Shown: positions 10,000 through 19,108 of the stretch, one piece after another | Position numbering within the stretch: position 1 is the stretch's first letter | Layout: every line of letters begins with the position of its first letter | NCBI GenBank assembly: GCA_028693355.1 | Contig: JAQUVM010000013.1 | Coordinates: 1 to 38,065 of the forward strand | Origin: Burkholderiales bacterium | GTDB taxonomy: Bacteria > Pseudomonadota > Gammaproteobacteria > Burkholderiales > UBA11063 | DNA length: 38,065 bases | Direction of reading: 5' to 3' | Made by a program: the position numbers and the translations under genes | Notes under the pieces: model-generated | What the model was told of the DNA's origin: nothing | The model's database searches: none | Seen by the model: only the letters and a program-made list of their open reading frames with translations

Positions 10000-10521
10000 A
10001 TGAAATCAAAAAAACATATACTCATCATAATATTTACTTTTACTTGTATATCATGTTCTACGAGCCCTGCTAAAAGTAAATCTTCAAGTAGTAGCTATAG
10101 CAGTAAAAGCAAGATGCCTCGTGTTCCAGCCAAAGTATTACCTGGTGGAAATGGGGATAATTGGCGATACCTTGGGTTAAGTTATAACGGATCATTTGGT
10201 GTTGAAATAAATGACTCCAGTATAAATGCTGTAGGCAATAATAAATACAGCTTTCAAGAACGTAAGACTATTATGGATACTAATCTATATCCATATCCAC
10301 CAAATAGCCTCAGATATACATATAGCATTTCAAACTGGCAAATGAACTGCAATAATAAGTCTTATATAATAAACTCTACAGTGCTATATGATCAACTAGG
10401 TAAGCAAATAAAAGAAATGCCTCTTTATAGCGATAAAGAAGCACAAGTAAAAAGTGGCAGCATTGCATGGCAAGAATATAATTATATATGTAATGGAGTT
10501 GGTCGTAATATTGGTTACTAA
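10000..10521 (+). CDS. Putative secreted protein or lipoprotein, adhesin-E-like
   Basis: 173 aa with a lysine-rich start and hydrophobic segment (HILIIIFTFTCISCSTS), so it is exported. A cysteine near residue 19 could be lipidated, but the lipobox is not canonical. A Ser/Lys linker (SSSSYSSKSK) follows. The mature part resembles the surface-adhesin E / CNP1-like fold by pattern (NWRYLGLS..GSFGVEINDSSI, then NWQMNCNNKSYIINSTVLYD). That resemblance is by eye. The ATG lies only 5 nt after the T tract of the HU terminator and has no clear ribosome binding site, so expression may depend on terminator read-through or an unseen promoter. Role unknown. Confidence 0.65.
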   Translation: MKSKKHILIIIFTFTCISCSTSPAKSKSSSSSYSSKSKMPRVPAKVLPGGNGDNWRYLGLSYNGSFGVEINDSSINAVGNNKYSFQERKTIMDTNLYPYPPNSLRYTYSISNWQMNCNNKSYIINSTVLYDQLGKQIKEMPLYSDKEAQVKSGSIAWQEYNYICNGVGRNIGY

Positions 10522-10582
10522 GCACTTGTTATAATAACCACATCAAATACTTTCTCTATATAGTCATAAATATAGTTCTTTA

Positions 10583-12106
10583 TTAAAACTTTTTACGTAA
10601 AAATAAAGCTAGCAATAATATTAAACCAGAAAATATAACTATCGGATAATTCCCATATCTTTGATATGGCGTTATGCCAACGCGTCCCTGCACATACGTT
10701 GTCAGTATATTTGAAGTAAATGATGGTAACGTAGCTTCAACATGTCCAAAATGATCTATAACGGCAGTTAAACCACTATTAGTATCTTGAAGAAAATAGC
10801 GTTGATTTTCCATTGCGCGGGCTTGAGAAAGCTGCAGGTGCTGATCTTCTGCAATACTATCTCCATACCATACCATATCGCTCAAATTTAACATTACCGT
10901 TGAATTTGAAGCAGCCTTGATTAACTCGCTACCAAAACCATTTTCATAGCAAATATTAAATGCTATTTTTTGATTGGCCAACGACATTGGTTTTTGATTA
11001 TCTCCACCAGATGAAAAACCTACCATAGGAATTCCAGCAAATAAATAAAATTTACCCCAAATATTTTTTAATGGAATATATTCCCCATAAGGAACCAAAT
11101 GATTTTTAGCATAATATGGAAAACCTGATTCTGTAATAACTACCGCAGCATTTACATAGTCACCACGATTATTAATTTCGCGAGGCATACCTATAATTAA
11201 CTCAGCACCATTCTTACGTGCTATATTACTTACATCCTCAATATAGTGCTCTGGTAGATATTTAATATACGTGGGTATAGCTGTTTCTGGCAATACTACC
11301 AAATCAGCTTTACTTTGTTTAATTAAACTAGTATAATGATTTAAATGATCTAAAAATTTATTTTCATTCCATTTTTCTGCACCATTTATGTTACCCTGCA
11401 CCAATGCGATACTTGTTGGCTTACCATAGCTACTAGTATAAGATATACCATGAATGCCATAACCAACTATGGCTAATATAACAAAATAAATAATTGCTAA
11501 TCTATTTTGTAATGTAATATTTGGTTTATTACTTACTAAAATACGATTGTTAATTAAAACTAAAAATAAAAACCCTACTACACTCATTGCCAGCCAAGAA
11601 ACCCCATAACTACCCAACACAGGGAAAAATCCCTGCATTAAATAATTGTTTACTTGAGTATAAGCAATATCACACCACGAAAACCCAGTAAATACCCAGC
11701 CACGCAGCCATTCTCCTAAGACCCAGCAACTAGGTAGTAAGAACAAATAATTAAATTCATCTGATGAAGTTTTAAAACGTCTAAACATTAATATCGATAA
11801 TACTAAATAAACAGATAAATATAAACAAAATAGCATTATACCTAATGCAGAATTAATAAACCCGATATTAATCACACTATATAATGAGTAAAACATCCAA
11901 TATAATTGAGACCAAAAGAAAGCTAAACCATATATTAATACACCAATAATCACTTGCTTTTTTGAAATAAAGCTATTACTAACCCAAATCAATCCAAATA
12001 ATGAAACAATAATAAATAATGGTTTATTAAATGGGGCGAATGCAAATACAGATAAACCACCTGCGAGTATTAAAATAAAATATGGAAAAAATGCCTTAAG
12101 TTTCAT
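10583..12106 (-). CDS. lnt: Apolipoprotein N-acyltransferase
   Basis: Inner-membrane enzyme that adds the third acyl chain to the N-terminal cysteine of lipoproteins. About 6-7 membrane segments fill residues 1-220, with the family's FSWCDIAYTQ segment near 142. The periplasmic nitrilase domain then shows the complete Glu-Lys-Cys triad: Glu274 in VLPETAIP, Lys334 in AKNHLVPYGEY and Cys386 in NICYENGF. A final membrane helix (VIFSGLILLLALFL) ends the 507-aa protein. ybeY lies 30 nt upstream on the same strand, a common association. It converges with the small lipoprotein gene at 10000-10521. Confidence 0.96.
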   Translation of the reverse strand: MKLKAFFPYFILILAGGLSVFAFAPFNKPLFIIVSLFGLIWVSNSFISKKQVIIGVLIYGLAFFWSQLYWMFYSLYSVINIGFINSALGIMLFCLYLSVYLVLSILMFRRFKTSSDEFNYLFLLPSCWVLGEWLRGWVFTGFSWCDIAYTQVNNYLMQGFFPVLGSYGVSWLAMSVVGFLFLVLINNRILVSNKPNITLQNRLAIIYFVILAIVGYGIHGISYTSSYGKPTSIALVQGNINGAEKWNENKFLDHLNHYTSLIKQSKADLVVLPETAIPTYIKYLPEHYIEDVSNIARKNGAELIIGMPREINNRGDYVNAAVVITESGFPYYAKNHLVPYGEYIPLKNIWGKFYLFAGIPMVGFSSGGDNQKPMSLANQKIAFNICYENGFGSELIKAASNSTVMLNLSDMVWYGDSIAEDQHLQLSQARAMENQRYFLQDTNSGLTAVIDHFGHVEATLPSFTSNILTTYVQGRVGITPYQRYGNYPIVIFSGLILLLALFLRKKF

Positions 12107-12136
12107 AAGTTGCTCACTATCGTTTTATCAATTATT

Positions 12137-12589
12137 TTATAAATTTGTATATGGATTATTTATTTGAAATGTTTTTAAAATATCTATCTCAATTTGCTCC
12201 ATTTCATTTGCTTCTTTATCATCAATATGGTCATAGCCCTGCAAGTGTAGCAAACCGTGCACTAGCATGTGTAAATAATGATGTTCAATGGACTTATTTT
12301 GTTCTAATGCTTCTTTTAAAATAACGTCATGAGATAGGATTAGATCTCCAGACAGCATATTAAATTTATCACGCATTTCTGGATATTCTAAAGAAATTAC
12401 ATTTGTCGGATAGTCTTTACCACGATATTCTAAATTTAATGCTTGAGAAGTTTCTATATCTACAATTTCAATATTTAAAATAACATTTTGATATTTATTG
12501 CATAATGAGCGACGTACAATCTTATCAACTAGAGATCTAGTTAACTGACCGTCAAGAATATTATATCTTCTATAACTAAATTTTATCAT
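12137..12589 (-). CDS. ybeY: Endoribonuclease YbeY (16S rRNA maturation)
   Basis: Single-strand metallo-endoribonuclease acting in 16S rRNA 3'-end processing and ribosome quality control. The zinc-binding motif is complete: His111, His115 and His121 in HGLLHLQGYDH, preceded by the family's RGKDYPTNVISLEYP. Length 150 aa is normal. It lies between the tRNA genes and lnt on the same strand, without the ybeZ/phoH and corC neighbours seen in enterobacteria. Confidence 0.94.
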   Translation of the reverse strand: MIKFSYRRYNILDGQLTRSLVDKIVRRSLCNKYQNVILNIEIVDIETSQALNLEYRGKDYPTNVISLEYPEMRDKFNMLSGDLILSHDVILKEALEQNKSIEHHYLHMLVHGLLHLQGYDHIDDKEANEMEQIEIDILKTFQINNPYTNL

Positions 12590-12616
12590 GAGAGGGAATC
12601 TTATCTAGGAAAGAGA

Positions 12617-12705
12617 TGGTGCCGCGGGCCGGAATCGAACCGGCACGGGAATTAAATCCCGAGGGATTTTAAGTCCCTTGCGTCTACCTGTTCCGCCACC
12701 GCGGC
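12617..12705 (-). tRNA. tRNA-Leu (anticodon TAA)
   Basis: Complete cloverleaf of 89 nt including the encoded CCA (12617-12619 reads TGG on the plus strand). Acceptor arms GCCGCGG and CCGCGGC pair; the anticodon loop is CTTAAAA. A long class II variable arm is present, as expected for Leu. Confidence 0.96.
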
Positions 12706-12743
12706 AATGTAAATATTGCGTGTGTGCGAACACCATCTTGTTG

Positions 12744-12817
12744 TGGAGGCGGGGGTCGGAATCGAACCGGCGTCCACGGCTTTGCAGGCCGCTGCATAAC
12801 CACTCTGCCACCCCGCC
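12744..12817 (-). tRNA. tRNA-Cys (anticodon GCA)
   Basis: 74 nt with encoded CCA. The acceptor stem starts GGCGGGG, the anticodon loop is CTGCAAA, and the discriminator base is U73, the identity base for Cys. Confidence 0.96.
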
Positions 12818-12836
12818 TTATTGGCTTTGGATGCTC

Positions 12837-12913
<77 letters not shown>

Positions 12914-12945
12914 AAAGCTTTTTAAAGCCTGCTAACAAAACTTTC

Positions 12946-13021
<76 letters not shown>

Positions 13022-13051
13022 ATCAACCGTACTAGTCTTGCTGAGGTGGTT

Positions 13052-13081
13052 ATTATCACATAAGAATAAAAACTTTGTCAA
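13052..13081 (-). promoter_or_regulatory. Promoter of the tRNA Gly-Gly-Cys-Leu operon
   Basis: On the minus strand: TTGACA (13076-13081), 18 nt, GATAAT (13052-13057), then a comparatively GC-rich discriminator (ACCACC). A perfect -35 and a GC-rich discriminator are typical of stringently controlled stable-RNA promoters. Confidence 0.78.
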
Positions 13082-13129
13082 TATTTTATTTCAAAAAAAA
13101 CACTTAAAGTTACTAAGCTCCTATCCTAT

Positions 13130-13161
13130 TTGAAAATAAAAAACCAGAAAAATTCTGGTTT
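13130..13161 (-). terminator. Terminator of the fabI-lpt-permease operon
   Basis: Stem AAACCAGAA / TTCTGGTTT with a 3-nt loop (13141-13161). Read on the minus strand it is followed by a T-rich run (TTTTTTATTTT). It lies 6 nt after the permease stop codon. Confidence 0.85.
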
Positions 13162-13167
13162 CTTATT

Positions 13168-14754
13168 TTAATGTGCTATATCCTCTTTTGTCGAAATCAT
13201 ATGAACGATAAAAGATACTAGAGCTATCATTAAATAACCTATAACATAGTTCATAGTAATAAACTGTTGAGCAGGTATTAAATTTGGATACCAATATGAA
13301 GAGCCATCAAGAAATACCGAATGAATCACACCAAAAAACGACATAATAGCTAAAATAACACTGACTGACACAACAGCAAATATCTTACGCTCGATCATAT
13401 AATAAACTAATGTAGCCCAAAGTGTGCCCGTAATAATAAATCCATTACCAAATGTTACTATTGCACTAATATCATTTATTTTTCCATTAGCAACGGTAAT
13501 TAGCATATTATTTAATTTATCCATAGATACTAGATCTGGGTTAGACGAAAATTTAATTTCTAATAACCGCGCTATCGATGGTAAAAGCCCTAATATAGCT
13601 GCTGGATAGTATTTTTTATCACACACCATAAATACTTGAATGGCTATCTCCAAACCAATATATAAAAGCACAGGCGCCAATACAGCCTCAGGAATTAGCT
13701 GAATTATATAACCCACTAATCCTAACCAAGCACCAATACCCACAAATATTATATTAGCAATCATATAACCTGAACGTGCATTCATTTTATGATATGCTGG
13801 GAATCCTGCATATGCAGTTGTTTGAGCTATACCACCAAAGACACCCATTAACATAGTTGCAATTCCATCATACATCAATAATGATTTAGTTGAATAATTA
13901 CTACCAATAACCCGAGCACTCTCAGAAACAGAAACTGTCCCAAATATCACAATCATCGCAAATGGAAATGCTATCGTATAAAATGGAAAAGCCGTTTTTA
14001 TATAGGTTAATATCTTGCTATCAAATACTGGTAAAGATAATTTCAAATGCTCAGCTGAAGGAAGTGCTACGTGACCAGTACTAACTATTTGAACAATATA
14101 GTAGCATATTAATCCTAAAATTATAGCAAATAGTACTGACGGGAAATTACCTGGCAATCGATAACCAGCAAAGAACACCATAATAATTACAGTTAATACT
14201 GCAAAACTTATTATTGGCATTTCTAGCATTGAGATAAGAGGCATAAAAATAATTAAACCAATTGCTACACCTGCTAATCCACCAAGAAGAGCAACAGTAG
14301 GTATTAAATGCTTAATTTTTTCAATAAAAAAAGATGCAAGAAATTTCACTGCACCTATAAAAAATGAACAAGCAGAACCAATATACCAAGCATGTAGTGC
14401 TGCCGTAGATGGGTCTAATCCATTACTTTTAGACATTAAAAATACTGGACCTATAACAGATAAGCTTATACCAATTGATGTGGGTACATCTAATCCCGCA
14501 GGAAATGCACAAATATCATTACGACCAGTTTTCTTTGATAGTTTATATGCCATATAAATAAATACAGCATTAACAAATACGATACCAACAGATAAACCCG
14601 GAATAATACGTCCTAGCACTATGTCAGCAGGCATACCAAATATATTCATTAATAAAAATGCAATAACTGCCATATTTGTTAAATTATCAAATACAATCGT
14701 AGCTGAAGCGCTAAAATCTCCAATGCCAAACAATTGGAATTTACTTTTACTCAC
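13168..14754 (-). CDS. NCS2-type (xanthine/uracil permease-like) transporter
   Basis: A 528-aa polytopic membrane protein with about 12-14 hydrophobic segments. The N-terminal TNMAVIAFLLMNIFGMPADIV, AFPAGLDVPTSIGISLSVIG and the later GIATMLMGVFGGIAQTTAYAGFPAY fit the nucleobase-cation symporter 2 fold of secondary transporters. The substrate is not readable; purine, pyrimidine and other permeases share this fold. It is the last gene of the minus-strand operon, 18 nt after lptB, followed by a terminator. A transporter behind lptB is not a standard part of the LPS cluster. Confidence 0.75.
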   Translation of the reverse strand: MSKSKFQLFGIGDFSASATIVFDNLTNMAVIAFLLMNIFGMPADIVLGRIIPGLSVGIVFVNAVFIYMAYKLSKKTGRNDICAFPAGLDVPTSIGISLSVIGPVFLMSKSNGLDPSTAALHAWYIGSACSFFIGAVKFLASFFIEKIKHLIPTVALLGGLAGVAIGLIIFMPLISMLEMPIISFAVLTVIIMVFFAGYRLPGNFPSVLFAIILGLICYYIVQIVSTGHVALPSAEHLKLSLPVFDSKILTYIKTAFPFYTIAFPFAMIVIFGTVSVSESARVIGSNYSTKSLLMYDGIATMLMGVFGGIAQTTAYAGFPAYHKMNARSGYMIANIIFVGIGAWLGLVGYIIQLIPEAVLAPVLLYIGLEIAIQVFMVCDKKYYPAAILGLLPSIARLLEIKFSSNPDLVSMDKLNNMLITVANGKINDISAIVTFGNGFIITGTLWATLVYYMIERKIFAVVSVSVILAIMSFFGVIHSVFLDGSSYWYPNLIPAQQFITMNYVIGYLMIALVSFIVHMISTKEDIAH

Positions 14755-14772
14755 CCAAAAACCCTTCCAAAA

Positions 14773-15519
14773 TTAATATGTAAAATTCTCGCCCAAATAA
14801 ACTCTTTTTACTTGCTCATCATTAACTAATTCCTCAGGTAAGCCACTAGCTAATACCCTACCTTCGCTAATAATGTAAGCACGATCGCAAATTCTTAATG
14901 TTTCGCGAACATTATGATCTGTAATAATAACACCAATGCCCAAGTTTTTTAAAAAAGAAACTACTTTTTGAATATCAGCAACTGCAATAGGATCAACCCC
15001 AGCAAATGGCTCATCCAATAATATAAATCGTGGATAATTTGCCAACGCTCGCGCAATTTCACAACGCCTACGTTCTCCACCTGAGAGTGCCATAGCATTA
15101 GAGTCACGCAAATGATCTATATTTAAAGATGTTAAAAGCCTATCTAATTCTTTTTTAATAGTTGCTTTATCTAGTTTTTTTAGCTCAAGTATAGAGCGTA
15201 TGTTTTCTTCTACGCTCATTTGTCTAAATATCGAAGCTTCCTGTGGTAAGTATCCTAATCCTAGTTCAGCTCTTTTATGCACTGGCATGCTTTTTATATT
15301 TTCACCATTAAGGTATATATCCCCAGCATCACTTGCCAACAGCCCTGCAACCATATAAAAACTAGTTGTTTTTCCAGCACCATTTGGTCCAAGTAATCCA
15401 ATAACTTCATTGCTTCTTACGCTAAATGAAACATCTTTAACAACCACTCGTTTTTTAAATTGCTTCTTGAGGTTTTTAACCTCTAAAAAACTTGGCTCTG
15501 TTTTAGAAACTTCCTGCAT
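14773..15519 (-). CDS. lptB: LPS export ABC transporter ATP-binding protein LptB
   Basis: Cytoplasmic ATPase of the LptB2FGC extractor that powers LPS transport from the inner membrane. Walker A GLLGPNGAGKTT, signature LSGGERRRCEIARAL, Walker B FILLDEPFAGVDP and the switch histidine (ITDHNVRETL) are all present. Length 248 aa is normal. It overlaps lptA by 17 nt, so translation is coupled. lptF and lptG are not in this window. Confidence 0.97.
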   Translation of the reverse strand: MQEVSKTEPSFLEVKNLKKQFKKRVVVKDVSFSVRSNEVIGLLGPNGAGKTTSFYMVAGLLASDAGDIYLNGENIKSMPVHKRAELGLGYLPQEASIFRQMSVEENIRSILELKKLDKATIKKELDRLLTSLNIDHLRDSNAMALSGGERRRCEIARALANYPRFILLDEPFAGVDPIAVADIQKVVSFLKNLGIGVIITDHNVRETLRICDRAYIISEGRVLASGLPEELVNDEQVKRVYLGENFTY

Positions 15520-16039
15520 TTTTATCTTGTCCTTTTTGGTTTGGCTGTAAGATAACTGTTACCCTACCTGATTTTTCAGCATTTACTCCATTTGCATTAT
15601 TTGAAGTAGCGCTATAAATTTGTGTTTGTGTATTATAGGTAAGCTTGTCGCCCATAACAACATTTTCGCCCTTTTTAACCCTTGCACGCCCCGTTAACAC
15701 TGCCAAATTTGTCTTAGTATTATATTCAAAATTATTACATTGTCCTTCGGTTTTTTCGCCATCATCATTCATTTGCTCAAAGGTAATCGGAGTACCAACC
15801 AACTTAATAGTATTATTACCATTAGCATCTTGTGATGCATTAGCAGTATTGGCTTTAACCAAAATACTACCCCTAGTCATAACTACATTACCTGTAAACT
15901 GCGTTGTCTTATTTTTTTGATCTGCTGTTGCGCTATTTGCAGTAATTTGTACCGGTTTATCATTATCAGTTTTTAATGCAAAAGCAACATTAAAAACTAT
16001 ACTTAGCGAACTTAATATTATTATTTTATTTAGTAACAT
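15503..16039 (-). CDS. lptA: LPS transport periplasmic protein LptA
   Basis: Forms the periplasmic bridge for LPS between LptC and LptD. A signal peptide (MLLNKIIILSSLSIVFNVAFA) precedes the beta-jellyroll (OstA-like) domain: PVQITANSATADQKNKTTQF, TGNVVMTRGSILVKA and KGENVVMGDKLTYN. I chose ATG 16037-16039, since AAGG lies about 7 nt upstream and a clean signal peptide follows. An in-frame ATG 24 nt further upstream would add eight polar residues and lacks a good ribosome binding site. Either start lies in or next to the 3' end of lptC. Confidence 0.92.
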   Translation of the reverse strand: MLLNKIIILSSLSIVFNVAFALKTDNDKPVQITANSATADQKNKTTQFTGNVVMTRGSILVKANTANASQDANGNNTIKLVGTPITFEQMNDDGEKTEGQCNNFEYNTKTNLAVLTGRARVKKGENVVMGDKLTYNTQTQIYSATSNNANGVNAEKSGRVTVILQPNQKGQDKNAGSF

Positions 16040-16601
16040 ATATAACCTTAACATTTGATTCAATTGTCAAAATTTGTTTATCATAATCAACTTTAACACC
16101 ATTTCCAGTCAAAATGCTTTTGCCTTGAGTTGCTTGTATCTTTTCACTTGTATTGGCAACTTTAGCATGAGAATCAATAGAAACATTTTTGGTCTTAATT
16201 ATTATATTTTGACTCGGATCCACATTAAAAATAGTGATAACTACATTATCACCTAAAAAAGCTTGAGACGTTTTTGTATCAACCCAACCATTATTGCTTG
16301 TTAACTGTTGAGTTAAATTACTCTTATCTTTATCAAAAGATTTTACTGTTAAATAAGAAAGATTGATCACATTACTATCTGGGAATTCTGTACCACTTTC
16401 AGCCATAAAATCATATAACATTACACCATTAGACTCATATAAACTAGCATTTATACCTGTTGCAGAAAAAGCAGGTTTATCTTTTGGTAAGGATAGTTTT
16501 TTAAAATCAATATGAGTTAAATAATTAAGCAATAAGCATAATATGGACAATACGAGTCCAGTAAAGAAATTAAATAAATGTGATGATTTAGCTTTTAGCA
16601 T
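16026..16601 (-). CDS. lptC: LPS export protein LptC
   Basis: A single N-terminal membrane anchor (FFTGLVLSILCLLLNYL) precedes a periplasmic LptC/YrbK jellyroll (PAFSATGINASLYESNGVMLYD ... KNVSIDSHAKVANTSEKIQ ... GNGVKVDYDKQILTI). It couples LptB2FG to LptA. Length 191 aa is typical. The identification rests on fold pattern plus its place between kdsC and lptA. kdsC ends 7 nt upstream. Confidence 0.9.
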   Translation of the reverse strand: MLKAKSSHLFNFFTGLVLSILCLLLNYLTHIDFKKLSLPKDKPAFSATGINASLYESNGVMLYDFMAESGTEFPDSNVINLSYLTVKSFDKDKSNLTQQLTSNNGWVDTKTSQAFLGDNVVITIFNVDPSQNIIIKTKNVSIDSHAKVANTSEKIQATQGKSILTGNGVKVDYDKQILTIESNVKVIYVTK

Positions 16602-16608
16602 ATTAAAT

Positions 16609-17139
16609 CTATTGTAAATACTTGTCTAATATTTGTTTATATTTATCCTGTGTGCGTAATATTAATTCAACTATATCACGAAATGCACCAGTACCGCCCT
16701 TATATGGACTAACATAATCTACAAATGACTTTACATCATTTACAGCATTATTCGGTGCACATTTTAAACCAACCAACTTTAATGCTGGTAGATCAATTAA
16801 GTCGTCACCTATATATGCTATTTCATCTAAAGAAATTCCAAAAGACTCTGCGACTTGGCAAATTTGTACGTTTTTTTCTTCTACGCCAGTAAATGCTTGA
16901 TCCATCCCAAGCTTTTGGCAACGAGCCTCCGTAGCTTCTGACTTACGTCCGGAAATAACAACTGTCTTTAAACCAGCTTCACGGGCCATAATAACAGCAA
17001 ATCCATCTAGTATATTAAATTTACCAAATGGTTCTTTGGCATCATTTGTTATAAAAACAAAGCCTTCTGTTAAAACACCGTCAACATCTGTAGCAATTAG
17101 TTTTATTTTTTTTATTTTTTCTATTAAGTTTTGATCCAT
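16609..17139 (-). CDS. kdsC: 3-deoxy-D-manno-octulosonate 8-phosphate phosphatase KdsC
   Basis: HAD-family phosphatase releasing Kdo from Kdo-8-phosphate for lipid A assembly. The nucleophile and acid aspartates are D18 and D20 in LIATDVDGVLTEG. Motif II is VVISGRKSEATEARC and motif III is YIGDDLIDLPAL. At 176 aa it is the compact C0-type tetrameric enzyme. kdsD lies 9 nt upstream. Confidence 0.95.
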   Translation of the reverse strand: MDQNLIEKIKKIKLIATDVDGVLTEGFVFITNDAKEPFGKFNILDGFAVIMAREAGLKTVVISGRKSEATEARCQKLGMDQAFTGVEEKNVQICQVAESFGISLDEIAYIGDDLIDLPALKLVGLKCAPNNAVNDVKSFVDYVSPYKGGTGAFRDIVELILRTQDKYKQILDKYLQ

Positions 17140-17148
17140 AATTGCTCT

Positions 17149-18129
17149 CTAAATTAATTTGGCTTTAAATAAATCATGTAAATTAAATGCACCCACTAAT
17201 TTATGATTTTCATCAACAGCTAATAGAGCACTAATATTATGTTTGTTAATTAAATCAACTGCATCTATAGCCATCTCATTTGCTAAAATTGTTTTTGGAT
17301 TATTAACCATAAAATCAGCAGCAAGTAACGTACGGATGTCATTATCACTATCTAAAATACGACGCATATCACCATCTGTTATAACCCCAATTACTTTAAA
17401 ATCATCATCAATTACCGCAGTTAAGCCTAAACCTTTTTGACTAATTTCTAATACTGTTTCTTTTAATGAGGCATTTTTCTTTACAAAAGGTATCCGATCA
17501 TCGACATGCATAATATCGCTAACTTTTGTTAATAATCTACGTCCTAAACTACCACCTGGATGTGACATCGCAAAATCTTCAGGTTGGAAATTACGTTTCG
17601 ATAACAATGCTACAGCTAAAGCATCACCTAATACAAGAGTAACTGTTGTACTCGTTGTTGGAGCTAAATTTAAAGGACAAGCCTCTTTATCTACTTTAGT
17701 TAATAAAACACAATCTGATAACTTAGCTAATGTAGAGTTTTCACCGCCAGTCATAGCTATTACAGGAATATGCTTACGTCTGACTAATGGCAATATAGCT
17801 GCAAGCTCGTCTGATTCACCAGAATAAGATATTGCAATTAATAAATCTTCTGCTGAAATCATACCTAAATCACCATGCAATGCTTCAGCAGGATGCATAA
17901 AAAAAGCTGCCGTACCAGTAGAGGCTAATGTGGCAGCTATTTTATTACCTATATGTCCAGACTTACCCATACCAGAAACAATAACTTTACCTTTACAAGA
18001 TAAAATCATGTTTACAGCACGAATAAAACTATCATTTAATGCTGACTTAAGCGATACAAGACCAGAAATTTCATCATCAAAAACTTGAGATGCAATTGAT
18101 ATAATATCCAAATTTTGCACTTGTGACAC
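17149..18129 (-). CDS. kdsD: Arabinose-5-phosphate isomerase KdsD
   Basis: Converts ribulose-5-phosphate to arabinose-5-phosphate, the first step of Kdo synthesis. The N-terminal SIS domain shows GKVIVSGMGKSGHIGNKIAATLASTGT, HPAEALHGDLGM and the AISYSGESDEL motif, with NLAPTTSTT. Two CBS domains follow from about residue 210 (MHVDDRIPFVKK..., VITDGDMRR). Length 326 aa is normal. It sits 4 nt after fabI. Confidence 0.95.
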   Translation of the reverse strand: MSQVQNLDIISIASQVFDDEISGLVSLKSALNDSFIRAVNMILSCKGKVIVSGMGKSGHIGNKIAATLASTGTAAFFMHPAEALHGDLGMISAEDLLIAISYSGESDELAAILPLVRRKHIPVIAMTGGENSTLAKLSDCVLLTKVDKEACPLNLAPTTSTTVTLVLGDALAVALLSKRNFQPEDFAMSHPGGSLGRRLLTKVSDIMHVDDRIPFVKKNASLKETVLEISQKGLGLTAVIDDDFKVIGVITDGDMRRILDSDNDIRTLLAADFMVNNPKTILANEMAIDAVDLINKHNISALLAVDENHKLVGAFNLHDLFKAKLI

Positions 18130-18133
18130 TTAT

Positions 18134-18919
18134 CTAGCTTTCTAAACCACCAGCAGTTATATTATAACCACCATCAACGTATAATATTTCACCAGTAATA
18201 CCGCTAGATAGATCTGAAAATAAGAATGCAGCAGCATTACCAACTTCTTTAGTCGTAACCCCACGGCGCAATGGCGCGTGTTCAGCCACAAACCCTAAAA
18301 TCTTGCTAAATCCACTAATACCACTTGCCGCTAATGTTTTGATTGGGCCTGCTGATACTGCATTAACACGGATACCCTCAGCACCTAAAGTTGATGCCAT
18401 ATAACGCATAGTTGATTCCAATGCTGCTTTAGCAACACCTGCCATATTATAATTAGGTAAAACACGCTCACCGCCTAAATAAGTTAAGCAAACAATTGAA
18501 CCATTACGGCCTTGCATCATAGGGCGCGCAGCACGACCAAGTGCAATTAAACTATATGCAGAAATATCATTTGAAGAATTAAATGTATCACGGCTAATAT
18601 TTTCTACAAAATCCCCACCTAACCCCTCTTTAGGAGTATATGCAATTGAGTGCAATAATGCATCTAAACCATCCCAGTGTGTTGCTAAATCAGTAAATAG
18701 TTTCGTAATATGTTCATCACTAGTAACATCTAATTGAAAGACTAATTTTGAATTAAATTCTGCTGCAAACTTAGCTACTCGCTCTGCATGCTTTTCATTT
18801 TGATATGTAAGAGCTATCTCAGCGCCTTGTTCAAAACAAGCCTTAGCCACACCATAAGCAATTGAACGGTCTGAAATAAGACCAGTAATTAAGATTTTTT
18901 TACCAGCTAAAAAGCTCAT
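18134..18919 (-). CDS. fabI: Enoyl-[acyl-carrier-protein] reductase (NADH)
   Basis: Last reductive step of each fatty-acid elongation round, cytoplasmic. It is an SDR fold with the FabI-type nucleotide motif GKKILITGLISDRSIAYGVA and the active-site pair Tyr157-x6-Lys164 in LPNYNMAGVAKAA. Length 261 aa is normal. It heads the minus-strand operon feeding lipid and Kdo/LPS synthesis. Its promoter is visible just upstream. Confidence 0.96.
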   Translation of the reverse strand: MSFLAGKKILITGLISDRSIAYGVAKACFEQGAEIALTYQNEKHAERVAKFAAEFNSKLVFQLDVTSDEHITKLFTDLATHWDGLDALLHSIAYTPKEGLGGDFVENISRDTFNSSNDISAYSLIALGRAARPMMQGRNGSIVCLTYLGGERVLPNYNMAGVAKAALESTMRYMASTLGAEGIRVNAVSAGPIKTLAASGISGFSKILGFVAEHAPLRRGVTTKEVGNAAAFLFSDLSSGITGEILYVDGGYNITAGGLES

Positions 18920-18955
18920 ATATACATCCTCTAAAAATACATTTTATCGTTGATT

Positions 18956-18964
18956 ATTATACCA
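18956..18964 (-). promoter_or_regulatory. Extended -10 promoter of the fabI operon
   Basis: Minus-strand TGGTATAAT (18956-18964), about 37 nt upstream of the fabI ATG, with AGAGGA as ribosome binding site. The -35 is weak. The core is the same as upstream of the RND gene. Confidence 0.6.
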
Positions 18965-19108
18965 CAACTACATATCAGACCACATATTTAGAATAGTAAA
19001 AGTCATTTACAATATTATTTCTTCTAATTAACAAATTTATTACACTACACAATTATAAAATATACGCTACAATATAGTTTATCAAATAGTATTATAAAAA
19101 ATTAAGTT